Origin: an uncultured Pseudoalteromonas sp.
GTDB taxonomy: Bacteria > Pseudomonadota > Gammaproteobacteria > Enterobacterales > Alteromonadaceae
Reading direction: 5' to 3'
Length of the DNA stretch: 61,580 bases
NCBI GenBank assembly: GCA_947493455.1
Contig: CANLRB010000025.1
Location: 1-61,580, forward strand
Position numbers and translations under genes: made by a program. The notes under the pieces were generated by a model, which saw nothing but the letters and a program-made list of their open reading frames with translations, searched no databases and had not been told where the DNA came from. This document shows, in pieces, positions 23,083 to 31,361 of this stretch (position 1 is its first letter; every line of letters begins with the position of its first letter).

Positions 23083-23607
23083 CTAATAAAATAGATGCGG
23101 GACACGCAACGTCAAAACGACCGCGACTTGCTGGGCAACAAGGGTCATGCCAATAAATGCACACATAATCAGTGTCGAAATCAATACACCATATTGGCGG
23201 ATTAAATAAACCGATAAAAATAACGGCGTTAGTACGATTAAACCAAGCCACGCAAACCAGTTTATGGCAATTTCATTGCGTTTCGCATCGGCACTGATCA
23301 GCAAAAAACAGGAAAAGTAAGTAAACGCACTCAGTAAAATCATCGTAAGCCATAACTCAACCGATTTGTTTTCCATTAAATAAAGTAAATTAACGTTTAT
23401 CAGCAAAGTAAACGGCAAAAAAATGTGGTGGGCAAGTGTCGTACGCGGACAGCGAGGTGCCCTATCCCCTTTTGCATTTGTAGATGCGCTTAGGCCCTTT
23501 TGTGCACGCGACTCTATGATTTTATGGCGTTGCTTGTTTGGTGACACGTGATTTCCTATCACGGGCTCGACTTTTTTATAAGCATGTCCGTTTGTCATCT
23601 TATTCAT
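23083..23607 (-). CDS. unknown membrane protein, about four helices
   Basis: I do not recognise this 174-residue protein. A polar, basic N-terminal 60 residues is followed by hydrophobic segments starting at HHIFLPFTLLINVNL, WLTMILLSAFTYF, FAWLGLIVLTPLF and GVLISTLIMCAFIG. The layout suggests a cytoplasmic N-terminus and an integral inner-membrane domain. An in-frame ATG nine bases downstream (MTNGHAYK) is an alternative start. It follows 23618-23917 by ten bases, so the two are probably co-transcribed. Confidence 0.6.
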   Translation of the reverse strand: MNKMTNGHAYKKVEPVIGNHVSPNKQRHKIIESRAQKGLSASTNAKGDRAPRCPRTTLAHHIFLPFTLLINVNLLYLMENKSVELWLTMILLSAFTYFSCFLLISADAKRNEIAINWFAWLGLIVLTPLFLSVYLIRQYGVLISTLIMCAFIGMTLVAQQVAVVLTLRVPHLFY

Positions 23608-23617
23608 TATCTTTATT

Positions 23618-23917
23618 TTATTTATTTTGGGATTGATACTCGTTCACTATCATGCGTTCAACATCAAGCGAAATACGGTGGCCACTATAACAAAGTATTA
23701 AAATGATTAAAAATACTACTGGGTTTAATATGAGTGCAAGATCCGTATTGAGTGCGATGAACATACCTAGAAAGAAGTAAATCACCACAATCGACGAAAA
23801 CGCCACAAAGCATATTAAGTCGACGTGTCTATCACTAACCAATTCATGACTACGAGTTGAAGCGGTATTGTCAGTGGAAGTATTCGCAAAGAGTCCGTTT
23901 TGCCTAAAAAACTCCAT
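23618..23917 (-). CDS. unknown small membrane protein, two helices
   Basis: Protein of 99 residues with two hydrophobic segments (LICFVAFSSIVVIYFFLGMF and LILNPVVFLIILILCY) and a polar N-terminal 30 residues. No family was recognised. It lies directly upstream of the four-helix membrane protein gene in what looks like a two-gene unit. Confidence 0.6.
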   Translation of the reverse strand: MEFFRQNGLFANTSTDNTASTRSHELVSDRHVDLICFVAFSSIVVIYFFLGMFIALNTDLALILNPVVFLIILILCYSGHRISLDVERMIVNEYQSQNK

Positions 23918-23994
23918 TTATTCGCCCCAGCATTAAAAATATTTTGCATAATATAGGAAAAAATTATGGAGTAAGTATGAATTAAGAATGATTT

Positions 23995-25020
23995 TTAAAC
24001 AATTTTAAGCGCTAATTGTAATTGACGGTCACTATAACTATTTAGTTTTTTATGTTGCGGACTCCATCCTGATAAAAAACGTACAAAATCAGCCCAAGCG
24101 ACACAGTATAAATTGCGCCATGTAACTTCTAAAGCGTGACCGTCAATATCAGGGCGATGATGCACGACCTCAGCACTAAGCTGTTCAAAATAATAGTTCA
24201 AATACATATTTAAGCTTTGCGTTTGATGTTCAAACCCTTCGATGCTACTGAGTAGCAGCATCACATCCTGCACTCCAATACCATAGCCAATATACTGAAA
24301 GTCAACAGCTACTGCCTTATTTAAACTCGTGTTAAAACAAAAATTAGCAAGCTTAGCATCACCATGAATCACTGTTTTAAATTGGCATTGTTGGATCTGG
24401 CTATCGAGCGCTTTCGCTTTTTCTTTTAGTACACCTTCTGGCTGCTTATGCCATTCTTGCTCTCGTGTCGCCAAATGCCAGTATCCGCCTTGTTGCCATA
24501 CTCCGTCGATTTTTTGTTGCAAAAACTGACAATGTAATTGTGCCAGCCAACTAAGCGCTGATTTAATTTGTTGCTCACTTGCTACTGATTGGTGCGCGAC
24601 ATAACCGTTCGCAATTAGATCTTCCATGACAATTATCATGTTTGTGTCTGAACGCTCTAGGTACATCGGCGATGCGCATTTGGGCAAAGAGCCTGAGTGC
24701 TTTGAAACAAACTCATACCAATCATATTCTACATGGTACGACTTTAATTTGCGTTGATGAGATACATCTGTGTTCCAGCCGCGAGGATGATTTTCAGGTT
24801 GTGAAAAGCAAATTTGCTTGACCACGACGCTGTGTCCTTGAACGAATCGTACACGCAGAATGTCGCCGTAGCCTGCCCACAAGGACTGTAACGATTCAAA
24901 CTGCGCCACATCGCCAAACTGTGCCTGCAGTATAGTTAAAAGTTGCGGGTTCACTGAATCTATTCCCAAATTAAACAGAAGATTATACAAATTTTTCAAT
25001 AACATGAGATCGAGGCTCAA
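23995..25020 (-). CDS. EcKinase/choline-kinase-like phosphotransferase
   Basis: Protein of 341 residues with a protein-kinase-like fold. The Brenner catalytic motif reads VIHGDAKLANFCF and the metal-binding motif is VDFQYIGYG, where DFQ replaces DFG as in ecdysteroid/choline-kinase-like (DUF1679) proteins. VVVKQICF could supply the ATP lysine. The substrate is a small molecule of unknown identity. The TTG start at 25020 follows ggggtga; ATG 25005 is the alternative. Confidence 0.75.
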   Translation of the reverse strand: MSLDLMLLKNLYNLLFNLGIDSVNPQLLTILQAQFGDVAQFESLQSLWAGYGDILRVRFVQGHSVVVKQICFSQPENHPRGWNTDVSHQRKLKSYHVEYDWYEFVSKHSGSLPKCASPMYLERSDTNMIIVMEDLIANGYVAHQSVASEQQIKSALSWLAQLHCQFLQQKIDGVWQQGGYWHLATREQEWHKQPEGVLKEKAKALDSQIQQCQFKTVIHGDAKLANFCFNTSLNKAVAVDFQYIGYGIGVQDVMLLLSSIEGFEHQTQSLNMYLNYYFEQLSAEVVHHRPDIDGHALEVTWRNLYCVAWADFVRFLSGWSPQHKKLNSYSDRQLQLALKIV

Positions 25021-25065
25021 AAAATCACCCCATCTTCACTCACGACACGTTATTATAAATCAAAA

Positions 25066-25545
25066 ATGGACGTAAACATGAACCAATTTAAATTACTCGT
25101 CGATGTACCGCAATATGCCGAGCAAATTGCTCATTGGTACTACACCGAATGGTGTGAGCAATCAAATCGATACACACTCTCTCAAGTACACGACAAGGTA
25201 GCAGGCGCAACACGCAGACTAGGCGCTCACTTAATTACCTGCTTGATATACGACGATGAACTTATCGGTTGTGCTGAGCTCAAATTTCATGAAATGGACA
25301 TCTATCCTGAATATGAATTTTGGTTAGGCGGTGTATACGTTGATAAAAGACATCGACGTGATGGTGCAGCAAGTAAAATCGTTACAGATATTATTAAAAG
25401 AGCGCGCGATGCGAATATTGACACCCTGTACCTTCAAACAGAGGACCTCAGTGGCGGGCTCTATACCAAGCTTGGTTTTATGCCGATAGAGCAAGTGACC
25501 TACAAAGGTGTTGATGTCCTTGTCATGCGCCTGCCACTTTACTAA
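25066..25545 (+). CDS. GNAT acetyltransferase
   Basis: GNAT-fold protein of 159 residues. The acetyl-CoA motif region reads GGVYVDKRHRRDGAASKIV, near residue 95, and the C-terminal LYTKLGFMPIEQ is typical. The substrate is unknown. ATG 25078 (MNQFKLL) is an alternative start. It is divergent from the kinase gene and convergent with a second GNAT gene four bases away. Confidence 0.8.
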   Translation: MDVNMNQFKLLVDVPQYAEQIAHWYYTEWCEQSNRYTLSQVHDKVAGATRRLGAHLITCLIYDDELIGCAELKFHEMDIYPEYEFWLGGVYVDKRHRRDGAASKIVTDIIKRARDANIDTLYLQTEDLSGGLYTKLGFMPIEQVTYKGVDVLVMRLPLY

Positions 25546-25548
25546 ATA

Positions 25549-25965
25549 TTAGTCGAGCCGTTTGGTCATGTAGTACCGACTTCCCGTCAGTGGGTAATTT
25601 TCCTGTTGCCACTCAACATAATAACCACGGGATTCATAAAACGGCTTAGCCTGAAAATTGAGTGTATCGAGTAAACACCGATTGCACCCGCGTTGCCGTG
25701 CCTTTTCTTCCATAGTGTTCAATAATTTGTCGCCAATACCTTGACCTCGCATATCATCACTCACCCATAAGGTGTCAATCATCAACCAGTTACCAAAGGT
25801 GCGACCGTAGCAGCCAGCAACAACATCACCATGTTCGTTCTCTAGCTTTACTGCCAAGGGTAAGCGTTCGCTCACTTCCCAATGTCGCCAATTAAATTCA
25901 GCTATTTTATTGGAAAGAAAATTTTTAAGGTCGTCGTCTTGCTCACTAATGACTGAAAACTGCAT
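25549..25965 (-). CDS. GNAT acetyltransferase
   Basis: GNAT protein of 138 residues. The acetyl-CoA motif is LWVSDDMRGQGIGDKLL, followed by CLLDTLNFQAKPFYESRGY, as in small GCN5-type enzymes. It is not a close copy of the adjacent convergent acetyltransferase. The substrate is unknown. Confidence 0.82.
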   Translation of the reverse strand: MQFSVISEQDDDLKNFLSNKIAEFNWRHWEVSERLPLAVKLENEHGDVVAGCYGRTFGNWLMIDTLWVSDDMRGQGIGDKLLNTMEEKARQRGCNRCLLDTLNFQAKPFYESRGYYVEWQQENYPLTGSRYYMTKRLD

Positions 25966-26022
25966 TGGTTTTTTACTCCGTTATGCAAAAAAATGTGCTA
26001 TTTACTAATACAACTATCACTT

Positions 26023-26517
26023 TTACTGACGTTGCCGCCACTGCAAATAATAAAATATCGCAGCCCCAAACACACCGCTGTAAAGGCAAAGTTGATGTAA
26101 TTGATTTATTGTCAGCAAACCTAAAAATAAGTTGTTTGAGGAAAAAGGATAGAACGGCTCAACATCAAAATGCATGATGCTATCGAGCAATACATGGCTA
26201 AAACTACCAATAAACGCACTGAAAATTGCAACATGCCATGAAATAGATAAAACCCGTTCGTTACTAGATATACAAAGCAGTTTAAGACCAAACTCTGATA
26301 AGTACTTACCTGTTAGCGCGGCAACTATTGCAATTAGGCTAGCGCCAATGTAGGTGTGGGTAAATCCATGTAAATGCCCTTCTCCTGTGATTAATACAAT
26401 CAACGGTTGCAGGTCCATCACTATCTGGGTCCAACCAAACACCATTAGGCTAAAACTACCTTGAAGTATCGCTTTGATTAGTAACCCTGGGCCCATATGT
26501 ATTGGTGTAAACGGCAT
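26023..26517 (-). CDS. YdjM/DUF457-like integral membrane protein
   Basis: Protein of 164 residues beginning MPFTPIHMGPGLLIK, a start shared by small membrane proteins of the YdjM/DUF457/DUF4184 group (some annotated as metal-dependent hydrolases). Conserved His and Asp residues sit at membrane edges (HLHGFTHTYIGA, SHVLLDSIMHFD). About four helices are predicted by eye. Function is not known. Confidence 0.65.
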   Translation of the reverse strand: MPFTPIHMGPGLLIKAILQGSFSLMVFGWTQIVMDLQPLIVLITGEGHLHGFTHTYIGASLIAIVAALTGKYLSEFGLKLLCISSNERVLSISWHVAIFSAFIGSFSHVLLDSIMHFDVEPFYPFSSNNLFLGLLTINQLHQLCLYSGVFGAAIFYYLQWRQRQ

Positions 26518-26558
26518 TAAATACTCCCATTTTAACGCAGTGTTTTTTAACCGCTATG

Positions 26559-26603
26559 TTTACTGAATCAGCGTTTAGTGAATCAATGTTTGGTGAATCC
26601 ATT
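26559..26603. repeat. three tandem 15-bp imperfect repeats
   Basis: Units tttactgaatcagcg, tttagtgaatcaatg and tttggtgaatccatt lie head to tail in the short gap between two minus-strand genes. They could encode pentapeptide-like repeats in either strand, but no credible gene contains them. Confidence 0.6.
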
Positions 26604-26639
26604 GCCGCCCCCACAGCCAGAACGATAATCACATCTTTG

Positions 26640-27095
26640 TTAGCGTATTTTGAAGAAACACCATTTCTTCTTATCTTTAATAATTCTGCCGTTTTTATCA
26701 AAGAAGCGCCACTTCCTTTTATCTGCAACAATTTTGCCGCTTTCAAATGGTACGAACAACTTATCAACATAACAATCTTTTCTGAATTCGACCCAATAAT
26801 CCCCTTCGAGTATCTCATTTGCTAAATCAGGTTCAACAGTTTCAGGCCCATAAGGGTATTCAAACTTAATCAGTTGTAGTTGCCCAGAAGGATTGAGCTC
26901 ATAAACAGACACATAACCATTTCTACAAATAACGCAATGTGTCCTTTTTTCTGGGTTCGATTTCTGTTGAAAAGGGTACTTTTGCCAATTCTTATAATCG
27001 GCGGGCTCGCTCATACTAATGTTGCAAAGCGCGTAATCACTGAAATCGACTTCAGTCATGCTATTTACCAGTATTTCTGACACCTGTGCCGTCAT
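26640..27095 (-). CDS. unknown soluble protein
   Basis: Protein of 151 residues not recognised. It is acidic at the N-terminus and rich in aromatics (YPYGPETVEPD, DYWVEFRKDC), and its end is basic with two copies of a short repeat (KRKWRFFDK and KKKWCFFKI). It starts three bases after the stop of the lipoprotein gene upstream, so the two are an operon. Confidence 0.55.
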   Translation of the reverse strand: MTAQVSEILVNSMTEVDFSDYALCNISMSEPADYKNWQKYPFQQKSNPEKRTHCVICRNGYVSVYELNPSGQLQLIKFEYPYGPETVEPDLANEILEGDYWVEFRKDCYVDKLFVPFESGKIVADKRKWRFFDKNGRIIKDKKKWCFFKIR

Positions 27096-27097
27096 CT

Positions 27098-27694
27098 TTA
27101 AAAATCACCGCTCTTTTTTGATGGTTTATTGGTGTTGCTGATTCTCTTTACGGGAGTCATTTGAATACCGAGTTGCTCCCCGATAAAATACAGAAATGCA
27201 TACTCTTCAATTGTTGTCGGTGCAACATTTGTATAACGAGCATATCGGCCATGAGGGCCGCAACATTCAACACCATTAATCACCTGCAATAGAGTTGCTA
27301 TCACCTTAACCTTCGTAGACTGTTCCCCTATTTGCTCAAGCACTAACTTAAATTCACCTGTGGTCTTCGCATTTTCACCATTTACACTATAAAAGTCGGA
27401 CCGCCAAAAATTAACTCCAGTATTATCGAAATCAAATTGATAAGTTTTTGTATCCAGTTTAATAGCCTTCGCAGTAAAAACACCACTACGAGGACTGCGT
27501 GACAACGGGATCTGATTTTCAATTTGATTACTAATTGAAAATATATGTGCCAGTTTTTCGGCTAAATCCTCTGCCGAATACGGAAATACAAATTCGGTTT
27601 GATTTTTTACAGGGCTTGATTGCGAGCGAATTGTATAGTTTGAAGTACAAGCCGCTAAACATAAAATAACAAAAATAAAACTGATGTATTTCAA
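27098..27694 (-). CDS. unknown lipoprotein
   Basis: Predicted lipoprotein of 198 residues. From TTG 27694, which has aagga at good spacing, it begins MKYISFIFVILCLAAC, a short signal peptide with lipobox LAAC (Cys 16). A longer reading to 27802 would bury this signal, so I reject it. The mature part contains GVECCGPHGRYARY. No family was recognised. It is cotranscribed with 26640-27095. Confidence 0.6.
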   Translation of the reverse strand: MKYISFIFVILCLAACTSNYTIRSQSSPVKNQTEFVFPYSAEDLAEKLAHIFSISNQIENQIPLSRSPRSGVFTAKAIKLDTKTYQFDFDNTGVNFWRSDFYSVNGENAKTTGEFKLVLEQIGEQSTKVKVIATLLQVINGVECCGPHGRYARYTNVAPTTIEEYAFLYFIGEQLGIQMTPVKRISNTNKPSKKSGDF

Positions 27695-27840
27695 CAATAT
27701 TTCCTTATTAACGACATTTAATGGTAGTGCCCGAGCATCCAGTTTTTTAAGAGCGATGCTTTTTGCAATACTGAGACAGTCGAATGTACAAATGCGAATC
27801 ACAATAACGGGTGATAGCTCCGTCTTTTTGAATCTTTATA

Positions 27841-28368
27841 TTATGAAAAAGCCTCAACGTGCCAATACTTTGCTAAATCAGAAGTAACTTTAAGCACCTT
27901 ATCGTTTTCCAACGGACATGGCCAGATTTCAACTTTATAAAATTCAACGTTGCCCTGTTCAAATAGCCCTGACTCCTCTGCTTTACCGAAATCGATAACA
28001 CTATACCTAACTTTATAAGTGCCGGGATTAAGGTTCATTGGCAGTGAAATATCACCATTCCAATCGTTAAGACTGAAACTTGAATCTGAAACTTCAAATG
28101 AAGCTTCTACAATTTCGGTACTTTCATTTTGTATAGCTGGCTCCGACGAAAGCGTGTTTACATCCAGATGAATATTTCCCGAATGCAATCTAGTAATGAA
28201 AAAAATCATAGTTGAGTTGACTGTTCCACAGAGCCCATTTTCCTGCCCAGTAAAACAATCCTCTAATGATGGGTCATCACAATCTTCGGAGTATATATAG
28301 AATTGTCCTTTTATGACCGTTAACGCCTGCAACACAGGCAAATTTAATAATTGAATAAGTAAAAGCAA
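27841..28368 (-). pseudogene. 5'-truncated gene for an exported protein
   Basis: Open frame of 175 residues whose first residues, LLLLIQLLNLPVLQA, are the hydrophobic core of a signal peptide without the basic n-region. The frame opens at a TTG three bases from the palindromic element at 28372-28439, with a stop just upstream and no Shine-Dalgarno. The natural start was therefore probably removed by the mobile element. The mature part has paired cysteines (CDDPSLEDC) and a beta-rich look. Function unknown. Confidence 0.55.
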
Positions 28369-28371
28369 AAA

Positions 28372-28439
28372 GGGTCAGGTATTACATCGTGCATAATTAC
28401 GCTCTGTAAAAGAGCGCTGCAAGATGCAAGACTTGACCC
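28372..28439. repeat. 68-bp palindromic (REP/MITE-like) element
   Basis: The imperfect terminal inverted repeats gggtcaggtattacatc and gatgcaagacttgaccc match at 13 of 17 positions after reverse complement. An internal 6-bp hairpin cgctct/agagcg lies at 28400-28416. It resembles the gggtcaggtcttgcat-type ends associated with REP/RAYT elements in marine gammaproteobacteria. It sits exactly between the broken transposase and the truncated exported-protein gene. Confidence 0.7.
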
Positions 28440-28440
28440 C

Positions 28441-29793
28441 TGCAGCTTTTTTCATGTTATCAATGTAGCTGCGCTTTTTACGCGATTCATCGTTTTTAAA
28501 CTGCACCTGCCTTCCTGTTTTAATGGGCGGCTTTTGCATGCATTGCGCTTGCAGTGGGCATATTCGGCACTCTTTTAGGTAACCACAGAAACGAGTGTAC
28601 TTTTGATGATGGCTTTTTACATTAATGCCGCTTCGCCTCATTTCTTTGCCTGCTGGGCATCGGCAAGTTTGTGTCGCTTCATCATAATCGAAGTCGTCTG
28701 AGGTAAATAAACGGGGTTTACCGTTTCGTCGTTTGAGCCTGCGTTTTTCTTGTTCTATTTCATAGGTTTTGCTTTCATTAAACAGCGGATTACGTTTTCT
28801 AAATTGATTATCGGCAATATACGTATCGAAGCCACTTTGCGCCATAAACTAGAGATTCGCTTCACTGTTAAACCCACTGTCAGCCGTGAATTTGATAGGG
28901 TGTTTATACTCATGTTTATTTGCATTAAGCTTTTGCAGTTGCTGTTTTAATTGTGTCACTGCAGGTTGCAAGGTTTGTTGCTCACCTACCGTCCCCCATG
29001 CTTGCGCCTGCAGTATAATTTGATGTTTATCATCATTTATCGCGATACCATTGTAGCCTTGAATCGTGCCTTTTGACGTTGTCATTTTCGCGCTGTCAGG
29101 GTCGGTAATATTACTTTTTACGGGCTTACCTTTTGAACCCGTCTTTTCTTCATGTGTAGCTAGGAACTGCGTGATTTTGTCGGCACTCTTATCGAGCCTG
29201 TCCTTTTGTTTTAAATCTTGATTAACTTGCTCTTCGCTTAAATTATCTTGTGACTGATGTCGCGCTATAATGCGTTTACTTGCGCGAGTTAGTTTACTCT
29301 TTTTACGACTAAGTTCATCGAATGTACCGCTCCACTCTTTACTCGCGTTTGATTTTAGCTTGCACCCATCAATAGCGAACATATGACGGCCTATTAGCCC
29401 TTCTTCATCGCATATCATTAGTACTTGAGTAAATAGTGGTTCGATTTGTTCATGCATCTTTGCCACAAACGCCGCGATTGAGGTGTAATGAGGCTGTACA
29501 TCACCCGACACACTCATAAACAAAATATTGTTTTCACAGGCTTTCGCTATTCTACGGCTACTAATAAAACCATGCGCATAACCCAATAAAATAATCTTTA
29601 ACATTACCGCTGGCGAATAAGCTGCGGCCCCTGTTTTATCATTGTTATACCACGCATCAAAACCCGATAAGTCGAGTTTATTTTCAACGATATAGCAAAG
29701 CGCATACTCGAATGTACCTGGCAGAATTTGTTCTGAAAAATTGATTGGAATGAATTTATTTTGGCAAGATAAATCGGGCTTGTAATTGGCCAT
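28441..29793 (-). pseudogene. IS1182-family transposase, nonsense-interrupted and truncated
   Basis: The N-terminal DUF772-like domain contains YSPAVMLKIILLGYAHGF. The DDE domain has catalytic Asp candidates in FAIDGCKLKSNASK and FTADSGFNSEANL. An in-frame TAG at 28849-28851 directly after SEANL interrupts it, and the same frame resumes FMAQSGFDTYIADNQFRKRNP. The C-terminus ends at about SYIDNMKKA, where homologues continue to the last catalytic Glu. The element is therefore dead on two counts. Confidence 0.85.
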
Positions 29794-29905
29794 ATCAATT
29801 TACTTAAGTGGAATAATATCTATTAGATCACAGTAACTAGCTTGATACAAGGTTAAAAAACAAATAAATCTAAAATTACAATTTAGTACCTAAATTGAGT
29901 AATTC
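28441..29905 (-). mobile_element. truncated IS1182-family insertion sequence
   Basis: Remnant of an insertion sequence. The transposase promoter end lies between 29794 and about 29905 (AT-rich). The distal end is replaced by the 68-bp palindromic element. I could not find a matched pair of terminal inverted repeats, which is expected if one end is lost. The outer boundary is approximate. Confidence 0.65.
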
Positions 29906-29910
29906 CACAG

Positions 29911-30014
29911 CCTCAACGCCAAGCTAAGCGGCGTAAAAATGTTTGGCTAAAATTTGCGAGGAACGAGCGAAGCCAAACTTTTTACGTCCGTTCTTGAGCA
30001 CCTTGTTAGCCAAC
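29911..30014 (-). other. integron attC recombination site
   Basis: Read on the minus strand, the site runs from GTTGGCTAAC (30014-30005) to GGCGTTGAGG (29920-29911). The folded single strand has a long stem: CGTAAAAATGTTTGGCT (29932-29948) pairs with AGCCAAACTTTTTACG (29971-29986) with one unpaired base. Outer pairs GCT-AAG/GCTCAAG and CGG-CGT/CGGACGT each leave one extrahelical base, a hallmark of attC. The variable terminal loop is 29949-29970. The crossover G^TT falls at 29917/29916. Confidence 0.85.
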
Positions 30015-30920
30015 GTTGCACATACATTCGGGATTGGTTGAGAAACCTTTAACAACATCATTGTGATACTGTGATAACCAAACATATTTACTGCGGATAT
30101 TTGGTGTTTGAGATACATTACTAGCAGCTTCCTCAATTATTCTTGCATGACTTGCCAGCCAATTATCTACCATATTTTGATAACCAGTATTTCTCATTTT
30201 ATCTTTTTCTTCATGCGATGCCTGTTGATAAATTGCAATTTCGCTTCGTGATGGGAGCCAATCCATATTATTTAAGCAAAGGTATATATAATCCAAAAAA
30301 TAGAAGCTAGTTTTATCATCCTGATAAAACCTAAACATAGAATGGACTGGATCTATATCTTCGCTATAAAACTTCCTATCAGGATGCCTTTTAAAATAAT
30401 TGTATATTTCTTCGCATAGAGCGATTACAGGAACATTTGCGCTTGCTTCTCTTTTAGCTGAATTAACTAAACCACTACTGATTAGAGTATCACCTTGGTT
30501 ATACCACCAACCAAGATCTAGACCACCACGGATAAATAATTTTTCATGAACACACATGCCTTGTGCAAAAGCTAAACTAAGCAGTTCTGACATAATCGGA
30601 TCAAAAGAGCCACTATATTTTGTTGATTCAGACTCAAGAGGGATATTTAAGACAACGCAATCAGAAAAAGCTAATACCTTTTTTCCATTTAACTCATGGA
30701 CTTCATTTGTCAACTCATCATTATTTGAAAAGTCAAAATAGTCCTGAACAATTTGTATAAGTCGGTGAATTTCTCTTACGTCTTCAATAGTTTCAGCCGC
30801 AGTAACCTTTGCGCTAAAACCTAAGATATCAATAAAACCGGTAATCCCTGTTGATAAATCATCTAAGTCCATTTCTACTCCAAATATTGAATATTACAGC
30901 TGGCTGATTTAGTTGGCTAA
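29917..30920 (-). mobile_element. isolated integron gene cassette
   Basis: The 1004-bp unit starts TTAGCCAAC after a G^TT junction (30921/30920) and ends at the attC crossover G (29917). The first bases of the cassette are the exact complement of the attC R'' end (GTTGGCTAAC), as required when a cassette circularises into a whole attC. It holds one gene in the standard orientation, whose TAA stop lies inside R''. No integrase gene or second clear attC is in the window. Confidence 0.8.
30006..30872 (-). CDS. cassette-borne nucleotide-cyclase-like protein
   Basis: Protein of 288 residues with the outline of a class III nucleotide cyclase core. GFIDILGF carries D15 and LAFSDCVVL carries D71, at the positions of the two metal aspartates. 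RGGLDLGWWYNQGDTLISSG...VNSAKREA resembles the later GxxxG/VNxAxR part. The family is divergent, and activity and nucleotide are unknown. Cyclases of this outline occur in cyclic-nucleotide antiphage systems, but no effector gene is adjacent. The Shine-Dalgarno is ttggag. The stop codon is inside attC. Confidence 0.6.
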   Translation of the reverse strand: MDLDDLSTGITGFIDILGFSAKVTAAETIEDVREIHRLIQIVQDYFDFSNNDELTNEVHELNGKKVLAFSDCVVLNIPLESESTKYSGSFDPIMSELLSLAFAQGMCVHEKLFIRGGLDLGWWYNQGDTLISSGLVNSAKREASANVPVIALCEEIYNYFKRHPDRKFYSEDIDPVHSMFRFYQDDKTSFYFLDYIYLCLNNMDWLPSRSEIAIYQQASHEEKDKMRNTGYQNMVDNWLASHARIIEEAASNVSQTPNIRSKYVWLSQYHNDVVKGFSTNPECMCNVG

Positions 30921-31361
30921 CAGCGTATTAGCGTGCATCTCGGGATAAGGAACTCATCCACAGCCATTGAAACGCCAACTAATAATTTTTTTGTTTAATA
31001 ATACCAACAGGTTAACAGCTGGTTTTTGTCCATACAAGCCAAAATATGATTTTACATAACGTGCCATGACTTATTCGAGACTTACAAGGCTCGCTATGTA
31101 AATCATTTATTGCGATTTTATTTAATAATATCAATTTACTAAATTTTCAGTTTGCATAATCGAGCCATTAATCAAAATTACATAACATGCCGTTTTGGCA
31201 TTTATATTTTTCCAGACTCTTATTTCTTTTATATTTCAACTAATATTGGCTTTATGGTAGGTTGGGCAGGTTTCAGTCTATGGCCAGTGCAATTTTTCTT
31301 ACAAAAAGGAATTTGAAGCCATGTTATCGTTTAATTTCACCAACAAGTTGAAAAACATCCT
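30921..31361. other. intergenic region upstream of the binding-protein gene
   Basis: AT-rich and without a credible gene. Near the cassette it contains gttggctaac (30912-30921) and, some 60 bases on, cgccaac, plus a weak hairpin ggataag/ctcatcc. A short reading frame at 31321-31377 overlaps the next gene start, but nothing supports it as coding. The promoter for 31362 should lie here. Confidence 0.5.

Noticed and set aside
26456-26818. Minus-strand open frame of 120 residues
   Set aside because: It overlaps the end of the membrane-protein gene and most of the 3' half of 26640-27095 in another frame, has unnatural composition and no Shine-Dalgarno.
30912-30985. A second attC next to the cassette
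   Set aside because: It begins with gttggctaac and ends with gccaac, but the inner arms do not pair as an attC does. The first ten bases are better explained as the cassette's own 5' end.
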